NCBI GenBank assembly: GCA_021295815.1
Contig: JAGWBQ010000015.1
Span: forward strand, 1-48,146
Reading direction: 5' to 3'
Length of the DNA stretch: 48,146 nucleotides
Origin: Gemmatimonadota bacterium
GTDB taxonomy: Bacteria > Gemmatimonadota > Gemmatimonadetes > Longimicrobiales > Gaopeijiaceae
Under the pieces are notes generated by a model. That model had not been told where the DNA came from and did no database searches. It saw only the letters and a list, made by a program, of their open reading frames with translations. Below, piece after piece: positions 7,931 through 16,235 of the stretch. How positions within the stretch are numbered: the first letter of the stretch is position 1; the number at the start of each line of letters is the position of its first letter. Position numbers and translations under genes: made by a program.

Positions 7931-9574
7931 ATGAAGAAAATCGACGGACACAGCCCGGTTTTCGGCGGGGGAGCGGGTGTCCAGAAAGCAGCCTTCCTCG
8001 GCATCGGAGCCGTGCTCGCGATGCTCGTCACAGGCCTCGGGCTCAGTTGCGCGCCTGCTCCGAACGGCGCCCAGGTGCTCATCGCCGGCGGTCGCCTCCT
8101 GGACGGTTCCGGAAATCCGTGGCTCCGCGCCGACGTGCTCATCGAGGGAGATCGCATCGCGGCCGTAGGCAGAGGGATCGACGCACCCGGTGCGGAGGTG
8201 ATCGACGCGACCGGACTCTACGTCGCGCCCGGTTTCATCGACACCCATTCGCACGCCGGACCCGGGCTCGCCAGGGAGGAACTATCGCACGGCGAACCGC
8301 TTCTTGCCATGGGCGTTACCACGATCTTCGCGAACCCCGACGGCGGCGGTCCCATCGAGATCGCCGAGCAGCGAACCGAGCTCCTGGCGGACGGCCTCGG
8401 GGTCAACGTCGCCCAGTTCATCGGCCACGGTTCCACGCGTGGACACGTGCTGGGTTCGGAGGACCGAGCCGCCACCGACGCCGAGCTCGACGAGATGCGG
8501 CGGATCGTGCGCGACGCGATGACGGAAGGAGCCTGGGGTCTCTCCTCGGGAACCTTCTACGTTCCGGGCAGCTACGCGCCCCCCGAGGAGATCGAGGAGC
8601 TGGCCAAGGAGGTCGCGCCCTTCGGCGGCGCCTACCAAAGCCACATTCGCGACGAGGCCTCTTACTCGGTCGGCCTCCTGGCGGCGGTCGAGGAGGTGAT
8701 AAACGTCGGTCGGGTCGCGGACGTTCCGGCAGTGCTCACGCACGTCAAGGCTCTGGGACCCACCGTCTGGGGTTTCGGCGACAGCATCGTCGCCCGGGTC
8801 GCGACGGCGAGGGCCGAAGGCGTCGCGGTTTTCGCGGACCAGTATCCGTATGCGGCCTCCGCCACGAGCCTGAGTGCCGCGCTACTGCCGCGTTGGTCGC
8901 AGGCAGGCGGTCGCGATTCCCTTCTGGCTCGAATGGATCGTCCGGAAGACATGGCCCGCATCCGCGAGGGCATGGTGGCGGGCCTGGCGCGCAGGGGCGG
9001 AGCGGAGCGGATACGGCTCCGACGCTACGTTCCCGACGAGAGCGTCGAGGGCAGGCTGCTTTCGGAGCTCGCCGAGGAGCGCGGCATCGACCGGCTCGAC
9101 CTCGCCTCCGATCTCATCCGAGGCGGGAGCGTGAGCATCGTTTCGCATAACATGAACGAGAACGACATCGCCGTGCTGATGGCGCAGCCCTGGACGATAA
9201 CCGCATCCGACGGTGGACTCGTTCCGCTGAACCAGGGCGTGCCACATCCCCGCTCGTACGGCGCCTTCTCGCGGCGGATCGCCCGCTATGCGATCGAGCA
9301 GGGGATTGACGGCCTCGCGAGCGCCGTGCGCAGCGCGACCTCCCTGCCTGCCTCGGTCTACGGAATGGAGGGTCGCGGCCGGCTCCAGGTCGGCATGGCG
9401 GCGGACATCGTGGTCTTCGACCTGGAAGCGATGGACGATCCGGCCACATACACCGAGCCTCACCAGTACTCCCAGGGCATGGTACACGTCTTCGTGAACG
9501 GAACGGCGGCCATGCGCGACGGCGAGTTCACGGGCGCCCTCGCCGGGCGCGTGCTCAGGAAGGGCGGGAGGTAG
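7931..9574 (+). CDS. N-acyl-D-amino-acid deacylase-like amidohydrolase, exported, probable lipoprotein
   Basis: 547 residues of the metal-dependent amidohydrolase superfamily, closest in layout to D-aminoacylases, which remove the acyl group from N-acyl-D-amino acids. The ATG at 7931 starts a basic segment, a hydrophobic signal (AVLAMLVTGLGLS) and a Cys that may be lipidated, though the lipobox is imperfect. Metal-site segments are DTHSHAG (HxH), YQSHIRDEA, LTHVKALGP and TITASDGG (Asp). The position that in characterised D-aminoacylases carries the metal-bridging Cys (usually in GNCG) reads ANPDGGG here, so the metal centre probably differs. The C-terminal beta-sandwich ends with MAADIVVFD. 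The gene looks monocistronic and converges on ilvE. Confidence 0.85.
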   Translation: MKKIDGHSPVFGGGAGVQKAAFLGIGAVLAMLVTGLGLSCAPAPNGAQVLIAGGRLLDGSGNPWLRADVLIEGDRIAAVGRGIDAPGAEVIDATGLYVAPGFIDTHSHAGPGLAREELSHGEPLLAMGVTTIFANPDGGGPIEIAEQRTELLADGLGVNVAQFIGHGSTRGHVLGSEDRAATDAELDEMRRIVRDAMTEGAWGLSSGTFYVPGSYAPPEEIEELAKEVAPFGGAYQSHIRDEASYSVGLLAAVEEVINVGRVADVPAVLTHVKALGPTVWGFGDSIVARVATARAEGVAVFADQYPYAASATSLSAALLPRWSQAGGRDSLLARMDRPEDMARIREGMVAGLARRGGAERIRLRRYVPDESVEGRLLSELAEERGIDRLDLASDLIRGGSVSIVSHNMNENDIAVLMAQPWTITASDGGLVPLNQGVPHPRSYGAFSRRIARYAIEQGIDGLASAVRSATSLPASVYGMEGRGRLQVGMAADIVVFDLEAMDDPATYTEPHQYSQGMVHVFVNGTAAMRDGEFTGALAGRVLRKGGR

Positions 9575-9591
9575 CCCGACCCAGCTCCGGC

Positions 9592-10524
9592 TCAGAGGTA
9601 GGTCAGGAAGCCGTGCGGGTCGTCGTTATCTCCGCGCACCGTCTCGATGAAGCGCTCCTGGATGGCTAGCGTGACAGGTCCGGCCTTGCCCTCGCCCACC
9701 GGAATGCGATCCACGCTCCGGATCGGCGTCACCTCGGCCGCGGTCCCGGTGAAGAAAAGCTCGTCGGCCATGTAGAGCGATTCCCGGGGAACGTCCTGCT
9801 CCCGAACCTCGAACCCAAGGTCGAGCGCAAGCCGGATGACCGAAAGCCGGGTGATGCCGTGGAGAGAAGTGCCGTCCAGGAAGGGGGTGAGAACTCTGCC
9901 GTCGCGCACGAGGAAGAGATTCATGCCGCTCCCCTCGCTCACGAGTCCGCCCGGTCCGACCGCGATAGCGTCGTCGTAGCCGTTGGCCGTCGACTCGAGC
10001 TTCATGAGCTGGGCGTTGGTGTAGTGGCCGCCGGCCTTCGAGGCGGTGGGATAGGTGTTGGGGTGCGCTCGCCACCATGACGACACGCACACGTCCACGC
10101 CCCGGCTCAGCGCCTCTTCGCCCAGGTAGGCGCCCCAAGGCCACGCCGCGATGTAGGTGTCGATCGGGGAGGCGTGGGGGTCGATGCCCGCCGCACCGTA
10201 GCCGCGCAGAATCATCGGGCGGACGTAGCACTCGACGAGGTCGTTCTTGCGCACGGTCTCGAGGATCGCGGTGCGCACGTCGTTCGGCGAGAGCTCCGGA
10301 GGCGTCATCCGATAGACCTTCGCGGAATCGAAGAGTCTGCGCACGTGCTCGTCGAGCCGGAAAAGCGCCGGGCCGCGCTCGGTTTCGTAGGCGCGGATCC
10401 CCTCGAAGACCGAGGTTCCGAACTGCACGGCCGTCGAGAGCAAGTGGAGGTTGGCCTCCTCCCAGCGTACGAACTCGCCGTCACGCCAGATCCAATCGGC
10501 CTCGTTGAACCCTACCGTTCCCAT
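9592..10524 (-). CDS. ilvE: Branched-chain amino acid aminotransferase
   Basis: 310 residues, the usual length of fold-type IV PLP transaminases of the IlvE group, which interconvert Leu/Ile/Val and their 2-oxo acids. The N-terminus has GTSVFEGIRAYETERGP, the family signature. ASKAGGHYTNAQLMKLE holds the predicted PLP lysine (the K of ASKAGG). VSEGSGMNLFLV and LTPFLDGTSLHGITR bind cofactor phosphate and substrate, and LFFTGTAAEVTPI is the conserved C-terminal strand. The ATG at 10524 shares one base with the stop of the SDR gene (TGATG), so both are translated together. D-amino acid transaminase or aminodeoxychorismate lyase are less likely given the IlvE-type signatures. Confidence 0.92.
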   Translation of the reverse strand: MGTVGFNEADWIWRDGEFVRWEEANLHLLSTAVQFGTSVFEGIRAYETERGPALFRLDEHVRRLFDSAKVYRMTPPELSPNDVRTAILETVRKNDLVECYVRPMILRGYGAAGIDPHASPIDTYIAAWPWGAYLGEEALSRGVDVCVSSWWRAHPNTYPTASKAGGHYTNAQLMKLESTANGYDDAIAVGPGGLVSEGSGMNLFLVRDGRVLTPFLDGTSLHGITRLSVIRLALDLGFEVREQDVPRESLYMADELFFTGTAAEVTPIRSVDRIPVGEGKAGPVTLAIQERFIETVRGDNDDPHGFLTYL

Positions 10525-11321
10525 CAGAAAATCCCCTTTGTCCAGCCGCCGTCGACCGCGACGGACTGGCCGGTAACGTAGGAAGCGGCTTCGGAGCAGA
10601 GGAAGGCCGCCACGCTTGCGATTTCCTCCGGCTCGCCCAGACGTCCCATCGGAGTCTCCAACTCCCATCTCCGGAAGGCGTCCGCTTCGGAAATGTCCTC
10701 CCGCGCCGCGATCGCCCGTGCCAGATAGCCGAGCCTTTCGGTACGTGTGAACCCGGGCAGGACGTTGTTCACGGTCACGTTGAACGAAGCCGCCTCGTTG
10801 GCAACGGTCTTGGCGAAGCCGGTGACTCCGGCGCGGATGGCGTTCGAGAGGATGAGCCCAGCCACCGGCTGCTTCACCGAGACCGAGGTGATGTTGACGA
10901 TGCGCCCCCAGCGCTGATCCTTCATCGCCGGGAGGGCGGCGCGCACCAGCCCGACGACGCTCTCCAGGTTCTGGGCGATCGCCTGGGACCAAGTCGCGGC
11001 GTCGTGATTCTCGAAGGGCCCCGAAGGGGGTCCGCCGGTGTTGGTGACCAGTATGTCCACCCCGCCCAGAAGCTCACGGGCCGCCGCCACCGCCCTTTCC
11101 GGTCCCCCGGGCACGCTCAGGTCGGCCTCGACGCACTCTATGCGGGCTTCGTCGCTCGCCTGCCTGCGTATCTCGGCCCTGGCCGCCTCGAGCCGTTCGA
11201 GCGAGCGCGAGTTGATGGCGGTGCGAACCCCCTCCGCGGTCAACGCGCCGGCGATGGCCTTGCCGAGTCCCGAGCTGGCTCCGCACACCAGGGCGCGGCG
11301 GCCTGAAATTCCCAGCACCAC
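10524..11321 (-). CDS. SDR-family protein lacking the usual YxxxK catalytic pair
   Basis: 265 residues of the short-chain dehydrogenase/reductase superfamily. The NAD(P)-binding motif GASSGLGKAI is near the N-terminus, VTNTGGPP replaces the usual NNAG, and the catalytic Ser segment is NITSVSVK. Where the Tyr-x-x-x-Lys pair should follow, the sequence reads LILSNAIRAG, so both residues are absent. The same arrangement occurs in a known SDR subgroup annotated only as short-chain dehydrogenase. NNVLPGFTRTERL and the C-terminal SYVTGQSVAVDGG are intact. Start is one of two consecutive GTG codons (11321 or 11318), with GGAGG 10 bases upstream. The gene begins six bases after the cupin stop and overlaps ilvE. 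Its substrate is unknown. Confidence 0.85.
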   Translation of the reverse strand: MVLGISGRRALVCGASSGLGKAIAGALTAEGVRTAINSRSLERLEAARAEIRRQASDEARIECVEADLSVPGGPERAVAAARELLGGVDILVTNTGGPPSGPFENHDAATWSQAIAQNLESVVGLVRAALPAMKDQRWGRIVNITSVSVKQPVAGLILSNAIRAGVTGFAKTVANEAASFNVTVNNVLPGFTRTERLGYLARAIAAREDISEADAFRRWELETPMGRLGEPEEIASVAAFLCSEAASYVTGQSVAVDGGWTKGIF

Positions 11322-11326
11322 GGCTT

Positions 11327-11707
11327 CTAGTCCTCCTCGTGAAAGTAGGCGTCGGTCCCGTCGAGCCAGTCCTGGCGCGGCGGAGAGAAGACATCCACGT
11401 CGAGAGTGTCCTGCAGGGCCACCGCCTTGTGGGGCACGTGAGAGGGCAGGAAGAGAACCTCGCCCGCCGAGACCACGCGTTCCTCGATGTCGTCGCCCTC
11501 TCCGATCCAGAAGTGAAGGGCTCCTTCGACGACCCAGGTGAGCTGCTCGTTGTCGTGCGAGTGGGTCGGAACCACGGCACCCTTCTTCAGATATACCTGC
11601 GCGAGCATCATGCGCTCGCCCGTGAAGAGACGTCGGGTGATGCCCTCCTTGACGTTCTCGAGAGGTATGTCGTCCCACTTGGTGTGGCTGATGGCGTATG
11701 CCGGCAT
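11327..11707 (-). CDS. Cupin-domain protein
   Basis: 126 residues forming a single double-stranded beta-helix (cupin) domain. Motif 1 is THSHDNEQLTWVVEGALHFW, giving metal ligands H, H and E. Motif 2, AGEVLFLPSHVPHKAVAL, gives the last His. The pattern is that of a small metal-binding cupin (isomerase, dioxygenase or sensor), with no clue to substrate. Start at the ATG 11707. It leads a compact three-gene set (cupin, SDR, ilvE), so a role in keto-acid or amino-acid metabolism is inferred from context only. The superficial similarity of cupin plus SDR to bacilysin genes is not supported by anything else here. Confidence 0.85.
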   Translation of the reverse strand: MPAYAISHTKWDDIPLENVKEGITRRLFTGERMMLAQVYLKKGAVVPTHSHDNEQLTWVVEGALHFWIGEGDDIEERVVSAGEVLFLPSHVPHKAVALQDTLDVDVFSPPRQDWLDGTDAYFHEED

Positions 11708-12025
11708 AGCGGTGATCGGGGTTCGCTCCCGGCCTCGGGCCCGGCGATCCGGGTACGTCGGCGTGGGGGACGTTGCTCGGGACGGGATGGAAGGACATAA
11801 TCTAACCAGCTTGGCTCGGACCCGGATCGCCTTTAGCCCGGAATGCCTTGAACCCGGAGATGAAATGTTGCGCCGAGAGACCTCTGACCGTAAGCGGATC
11901 TCTGCGGGAGAGGCGATGAGTCGAACTGTCGCGGGAGCGTGGATAGTTCGCGTCCGCAGGCCGCTTGAACGGGTCGTCCGACGATCGTCGGTAGCGGAAG
12001 TCGCGCCGGCACCGGATCGCCGCCT
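11708..12025. promoter_or_regulatory. 318-base divergent intergenic region with a 14-bp perfect palindrome
   Basis: This gap separates the cupin operon (minus) and the SulP gene (plus). The palindrome CCGACGATCGTCGG occupies 11978-11991. A TTGAAC at 11965-11970 could be a plus-strand -35 box, which would place the palindrome in the promoter spacer, a usual site for a repressor. On the minus strand TAGATT at 11799-11804 resembles a -10 box about 90 bases before the cupin start, without a clear -35. No gene is evident in the gap. Confidence 0.45.
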
Positions 12026-14269
12026 GTGACATCGTCGCTGCGCGATCTCGCTTCTGAGCTTCGGACGGATGCCGGCTCGGCGAAGGCCGTACCGGCTCTG
12101 GCGGCCGGGTTGACCTCCGGCCTGGCGCTGCTGGTCGCTCAGGTCGCCTACGGGAGCCTGATATTCTCGGGCCCCCTCGCTCCCTACTCGTCCCAAGGCG
12201 TCGGACTGGTGCTGTTCGGAAACTTCGCCGCCTGCCTGGTCATCGCGCTTGCCGGCGGCTTTCGCGGGGCCATCTCGGGACTGTCTCCGGCGCTCGTCCT
12301 GGTGATGGCGCATGTCGGCGCCACCATAGGCGGCTCGCGCGAGACGCTCTTCGTCACCACCGTTTGCGCACTCGCGATCGGTGCTGTCGCCGCAGGCGTT
12401 TGCTTTCTCGCGATATGGCGCTACGGACTGGCCAATCTGGTGCGCTTCGTCCCCTACTCCGTCGCGGCCGGCTTCATCGCCGGAATTGGGGGAGCGGTGT
12501 GCCTGGCGGCGATGTCGCTCATGGTGACGGAGCCGGATTGGCACACGGTTCCGGCTCTCCTCCAACCTCCTGAGCTTTGGAAATGGCTCCCGGGCGTGGT
12601 GTTCGGCGCAGCCCTTTACTTCGCGATGAAGCGGTGGGGCCGTCCACTCATCATGCCTGTCGGGGTCGGGCTGGCCGTGGGCGGGTACCACCTCGCACTG
12701 ATCCTGCTCGGAATCTCCGGCGACGAGGCGAGGGTGGCGGGTCTGCTGTTGACGAGCACGTCGGAGGCGAGCCTGTGGCCGTCCCTGGCGCCCGCCGACC
12801 TCGCGCACATAGACTGGTTCGCGATCGCGACGCACCTTCCCACCCTCCTCTTGCTGGTGTTCGTCGCCCTGATCGTGGTCATCATGAATTTCGCCGGGCT
12901 CGAGATGGCCTCGCACAGAGATCTGGACTGGAACCGAGAGTTCCGCGCGACGGGAATCGCGACCATCGTGGCAGGCCTTGGCGGCGGAACGACGGCCAGC
13001 CTGATCGTGCCGGCGTCGCTGCGCAGCATGCTCTTCGGAGCGGCCACCCGCCTTACCGGCATCGTCGCGGCCCTCGTCATCGCGGCAGCCGTGTTTCTGG
13101 GCGACGGGATGCTCGAACTTGTCCCCGTTCCGCTCGTCGGAGGCATTCTGGTCTTTGCAGGCTTCGGCATGCTGGACGAGGGACTCCTGAGGAGTCGCAA
13201 GCGCCTTCCATGGACGGAGTACGGAGTCATCGTGCTGATCGCTGTCGTCACGATGGTGTTCGGGCTCTTTGAGGGCGTGGGCGTCGGAATGCTGGCAGCC
13301 TTCGTCTTTTTCGCAGCGCGGCTGAGCCGCATCGACCCTGTGGGAGAGTGTTTCACGGTAAGCGAGCGCCGGAGCACCAGATCGCGTTCCGTCCCCGACT
13401 CCGTCATCCTTCACCACGGGGGCGACCGCGTACCGGCGTGGCGGCTGCGCGGCTATGTCTTCTTCGGAAGCGTCTACTCGCTCGCCGACCGCCTAAAGGA
13501 GTCGATCGACCGCCGTCCACCCCCCAACGCCGTGCTGTTGGACTTCACACACGTGTCCGGATTCGATTTTTCGGCCGTGAACGTGCTGGCGAGGTTCCTG
13601 CGATCAGCCATTTCCGGCGGATCGAAAGTGGTTCTGAGCGCGCCGTCGGAGCAGGTGAGGACCGGCCTGGGCAGGAATCTGTCCCCGTCGCATTTCGCGT
13701 CGGTGCAGGTCGAGCCCAGCCTGGACCGTGTGCTTGAACATTGCGAGGAGATCGTCATCGACGAGTGGAAGGTGAACGCGGAGAGGGATTTCGAGCGCCG
13801 GTCCTCGGTGCTGGCGGGCGCTGTCGGTGTTTTGGAGCGGCAGCTCGAACGGCAGGCCGGTTTTGAAGAGCTGATCGAGGAGCTCGGGGGCTGGTTGGAT
13901 CCTTGCCGGTACGCTTCAAGGGAGACTCTGACCGGTCCGGGCGTACCGAGCGACGGGCTGATATTGCTGGTCTCCGGCAAGGCATCCGCCCGTGACGCCG
14001 CGAACAGGCGGCTTCGTCAGTACGGTCCGGGAGACGCGATCTGGCCGCTCGACCCGAGCGACACGGCGTTGAGCGTAAGCGCCGACCCGACCTGCACCGC
14101 GATGGTTCTCTCGCATGTCGCCCGACGACGGCTGGAGGAGCGAGAGGAGCGGCTCGCCCTTAAGCTCTACCGGTATCTGATGGCCGAGCGTTTCGGGGAC
14201 GATCCGCTCGACCGGAATGATGATGACCTGGAACCGGAGTCCACTATTCAACCCAAGCAAGGCTCATGA
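12026..14269 (+). CDS. SulP-family anion transporter with STAS and Crp-like C-terminal domains
   Basis: 747 residues. The first about 430 form the SulP/SLC26 membrane domain, with PALAAGLTSGLALLVAQVAYGS at the start and PYSVAAGFIAGIGG and GGGTTASLIVPASLRS as core segments. SulP proteins move sulfate, bicarbonate or dicarboxylates. A STAS domain follows (about 475-570: RLRGYVFFGSVYSL, LLDFTHVSGFDFSAVNVLA). The last about 150 residues look like a cyclic-nucleotide-binding (Crp-type) domain (GLILLVSGKASA, YGPGDAIWPL), as in some bacterial SulP proteins. Start is a GTG at 12026 with only a weak ribosome site. The stop overlaps the start of the broken quinoprotein gene by 4 bases. The transported ion cannot be told from the sequence. 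Confidence 0.9.
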   Translation: MTSSLRDLASELRTDAGSAKAVPALAAGLTSGLALLVAQVAYGSLIFSGPLAPYSSQGVGLVLFGNFAACLVIALAGGFRGAISGLSPALVLVMAHVGATIGGSRETLFVTTVCALAIGAVAAGVCFLAIWRYGLANLVRFVPYSVAAGFIAGIGGAVCLAAMSLMVTEPDWHTVPALLQPPELWKWLPGVVFGAALYFAMKRWGRPLIMPVGVGLAVGGYHLALILLGISGDEARVAGLLLTSTSEASLWPSLAPADLAHIDWFAIATHLPTLLLLVFVALIVVIMNFAGLEMASHRDLDWNREFRATGIATIVAGLGGGTTASLIVPASLRSMLFGAATRLTGIVAALVIAAAVFLGDGMLELVPVPLVGGILVFAGFGMLDEGLLRSRKRLPWTEYGVIVLIAVVTMVFGLFEGVGVGMLAAFVFFAARLSRIDPVGECFTVSERRSTRSRSVPDSVILHHGGDRVPAWRLRGYVFFGSVYSLADRLKESIDRRPPPNAVLLDFTHVSGFDFSAVNVLARFLRSAISGGSKVVLSAPSEQVRTGLGRNLSPSHFASVQVEPSLDRVLEHCEEIVIDEWKVNAERDFERRSSVLAGAVGVLERQLERQAGFEELIEELGGWLDPCRYASRETLTGPGVPSDGLILLVSGKASARDAANRRLRQYGPGDAIWPLDPSDTALSVSADPTCTAMVLSHVARRRLEEREERLALKLYRYLMAERFGDDPLDRNDDDLEPESTIQPKQGS

Positions 14270-14745
14270 CACGTCTCGTTGTCGCAGTCGCCCTGGCATC
14301 AGCCGCCGCCGCGTGCGGCTCGGACCCTGGCCCTGGGGAGGGTTGGCCGCTTGTCGGTTCCGACCAGGCGCACACCAATTATTCCGCGGCCGAGGAGATC
14401 GCGGTCGCCAACGTCGACGAACTCGAGATCGACTGGCGTTAGGATCCGAACGAGACGCCTCTCGAGGAGTTCGGCACACGGCCCGGTCGACCTGCCGGAG
14501 AGGCTAGGCACGCTGGGCACGCCGGTCCGATGGTGACCAGGGGAGGACTGGTTTTCCTGGGCGGTGGCGACCCGTTCCTCTAACGCCTTCGACAAGGCCA
14601 CGGGCATGGAGCTTTGGCGTGGCGCGACGCTGTTCCCGACCAATGAGAACCTGATGACCTATCAGACAAGGTCCGGGCGACAGTTGGTCGTGATCGCCAC
14701 GGGCGGAGGTTCGGACTCGGCGCTCGTCGCCTTCGCCGGATTCTC
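14266..14745 (+). pseudogene. Remnant of a PQQ-dependent (glucose dehydrogenase-type) quinoprotein lipoprotein
   Basis: The ATG (14266) overlaps the SulP stop. A lipoprotein signal (VVAVALASAAAAC) and the typical opening of quinoprotein dehydrogenases follow (WPLVGSDQAHTNYS, ANVDELEIDWR), then a TAG. The same frame continues with DPNETPLEEFGTRPG and, after the loss of most of the protein, GPMVTRGGLVFLGGGDP, then TAA. One base out of frame comes AFDKATGMELWRG and LVVIATGGGSDSALVAFA, the known C-terminal propeller end. Normal members are about 600-700 residues; only about 50 N-terminal and 80 C-terminal residues remain. Two stops, a frameshift and a large internal deletion show a dead gene rather than a sequencing slip. 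Confidence 0.85.
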
Positions 14746-14889
14746 AGCGCTCTCGGGCTCGTCGCTGGCCGCCGCCCTGACCATGGGGCGGGTATCGCTG
14801 ACGGTGTGCGGCTCGAGTCCGACCCGTCCCGGAACGGTGCAGACGTGGTGGTGTAAGAAATTGCAGATCAGCCGGAGGTATTCCATACC

Positions 14890-16107
14890 ATGCGAAACGG
14901 AAACGAACTCGTCCTGCTGCTGGTGCCCGCGTTGGCGGTCGGTCTCAGCGGCTGCGGGGGCGTAGGCGAAGTCCGCGAGAACGGCGGTGTCCCGGTTCAG
15001 ATCGAGGACAGCGCAGGTGTGCGGGTCGTCGAGTATGACGGGATGCCGGAAGTCGAAGCGCCCTTCCAGTTTTCGGCGGAGCCACTCTACCGCCACGGCG
15101 CCAATCCGGGCGACTACACCTTCCAGGGCATACATCCCGGCAGCCTCTTCCCGGACGGCAGCGCCATAGTCTCAGACGTGTTCAACAAGGAGCTGATCGT
15201 GCTGAGTCCGGACGGCGCCTCGCACGAGGTGATTGCCGGGCCGGGGGAGGGACCGGGCGACGTCGACTACGTGGGGGCCACCTTCACGCTGGGGCAGGAC
15301 AGGTTTCTGGCGGTCGACGAGTTCCTGAACCGCCTGACCATTTTCGCCGGCGGTTCGGTCGAGCGCACGGTGGACATCCGGCACGCGGACGGCTTGGGTG
15401 TAAAGGGATTCGGCTCATCCGGAAAGTTGCTGATGACCACGAGTTCGCACATGCCCGGCTTTGAAGAGGAGTGGCTTCGGGGGCACATGGTCCGGCTCGA
15501 CATGGAGACCGGTGCCGTCGACACGGTCGCGTCCTACGACTACATCGAGCGACCTCCGCCAGAGCTGCGGTGGAACCCGATCGGAGCGGCCGGCTGGGTC
15601 ACGGTCTCGGACGGGCAGTTCGTCTACACCAGATCCGACAGGCCGGAGGTCACCTGGCGTCTGCCCGATGGCACCGTCACCCAGATCGTGCGCTGGCAGG
15701 CCGAGCCGGCTCCGCTGACCGAGGAGATGTTGGAGGGCATCGAGGACGGGTACAGGGCGGGCAATCAGATGGCCAACCCGGGTGCCACGGCTGCCGACAT
15801 CGATCGCATGACCGACGGCAACATGGCCACTTTTCGGGCCGTCATCGGCGGATCGATGCCCCTCTTCACCACGCCCTTCGCCGACGCTGAGAACCGGGTA
15901 TGGCTGCCTTCCTACCGGCCGGGCGTAAGGAGCGAGGGTGTGCCCGTCTACACCGTCATTGGCCCCAACGGGGAGTGGCTGGGCAAGGTGGAGTCGCCGC
16001 CGAGGCATCGGATCCTGGATGTGGCCCACGGGCTCGTGCTGGGGGTGCAGTTGGACGAAACGGATGTGGAGCACGTGGTCGTGTACGAGCTGGTGGTGGC
16101 TAGCTGA
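14890..16107 (+). CDS. Beta-propeller (6-bladed type) lipoprotein
   Basis: 405 residues. The signal LVLLLVPALAVGLSGC ends in a good lipobox (LSGC), so the protein is lipid-anchored in the outer or inner membrane. The mature part begins with IEDSAGVRVVEYD, an opening seen repeatedly in Gemmatimonadota proteins annotated as 6-bladed beta-propeller. It continues with propeller-like strands (SLFPDGSAIVSDVFNKELIV, GRFLAVDEF-like segments, VYTVIGPNGEWLGKV). GGAGG lies 10 bases before the ATG at 14890. No catalytic site can be named. The family is probably a ligand- or protein-binding scaffold. The gene stands alone, 129 bases before ggt. Confidence 0.8.
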   Translation: MRNGNELVLLLVPALAVGLSGCGGVGEVRENGGVPVQIEDSAGVRVVEYDGMPEVEAPFQFSAEPLYRHGANPGDYTFQGIHPGSLFPDGSAIVSDVFNKELIVLSPDGASHEVIAGPGEGPGDVDYVGATFTLGQDRFLAVDEFLNRLTIFAGGSVERTVDIRHADGLGVKGFGSSGKLLMTTSSHMPGFEEEWLRGHMVRLDMETGAVDTVASYDYIERPPPELRWNPIGAAGWVTVSDGQFVYTRSDRPEVTWRLPDGTVTQIVRWQAEPAPLTEEMLEGIEDGYRAGNQMANPGATAADIDRMTDGNMATFRAVIGGSMPLFTTPFADAENRVWLPSYRPGVRSEGVPVYTVIGPNGEWLGKVESPPRHRILDVAHGLVLGVQLDETDVEHVVVYELVVAS

Positions 16108-16235
16108 CGGAGCCTTGCCCGGTGGGCGCCGCTTGCCGGCGGAGAAGAGGCTGCTTGGTGCTCGCGGGGGATGTGCACGGGCTGTTAGATTCCATGTTCG
16201 CAGATCGCCAGCGCCCCTTCACCGAGGACCCGCTC

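Noticed and set aside
5091-7934. 947-codon open frame on the plus strand across typA and the permease
   Set aside because: It is antisense to two clear genes and its product is Arg/Gly/His-rich without any motif. This is the usual long antisense frame of G+C-rich DNA.
9592-11707. Bacilysin-like biosynthesis cluster (cupin, SDR, aminotransferase)
   Set aside because: The aminotransferase is IlvE type (fold IV), no prephenate decarboxylase, ligase or exporter is present, and the SDR lacks the catalytic pair.
11708-13417. Upstream extension of the cupin frame across the SulP gene
   Set aside because: The cupin domain begins right at the ATG 11707; the extension is antisense to a clear transporter gene.
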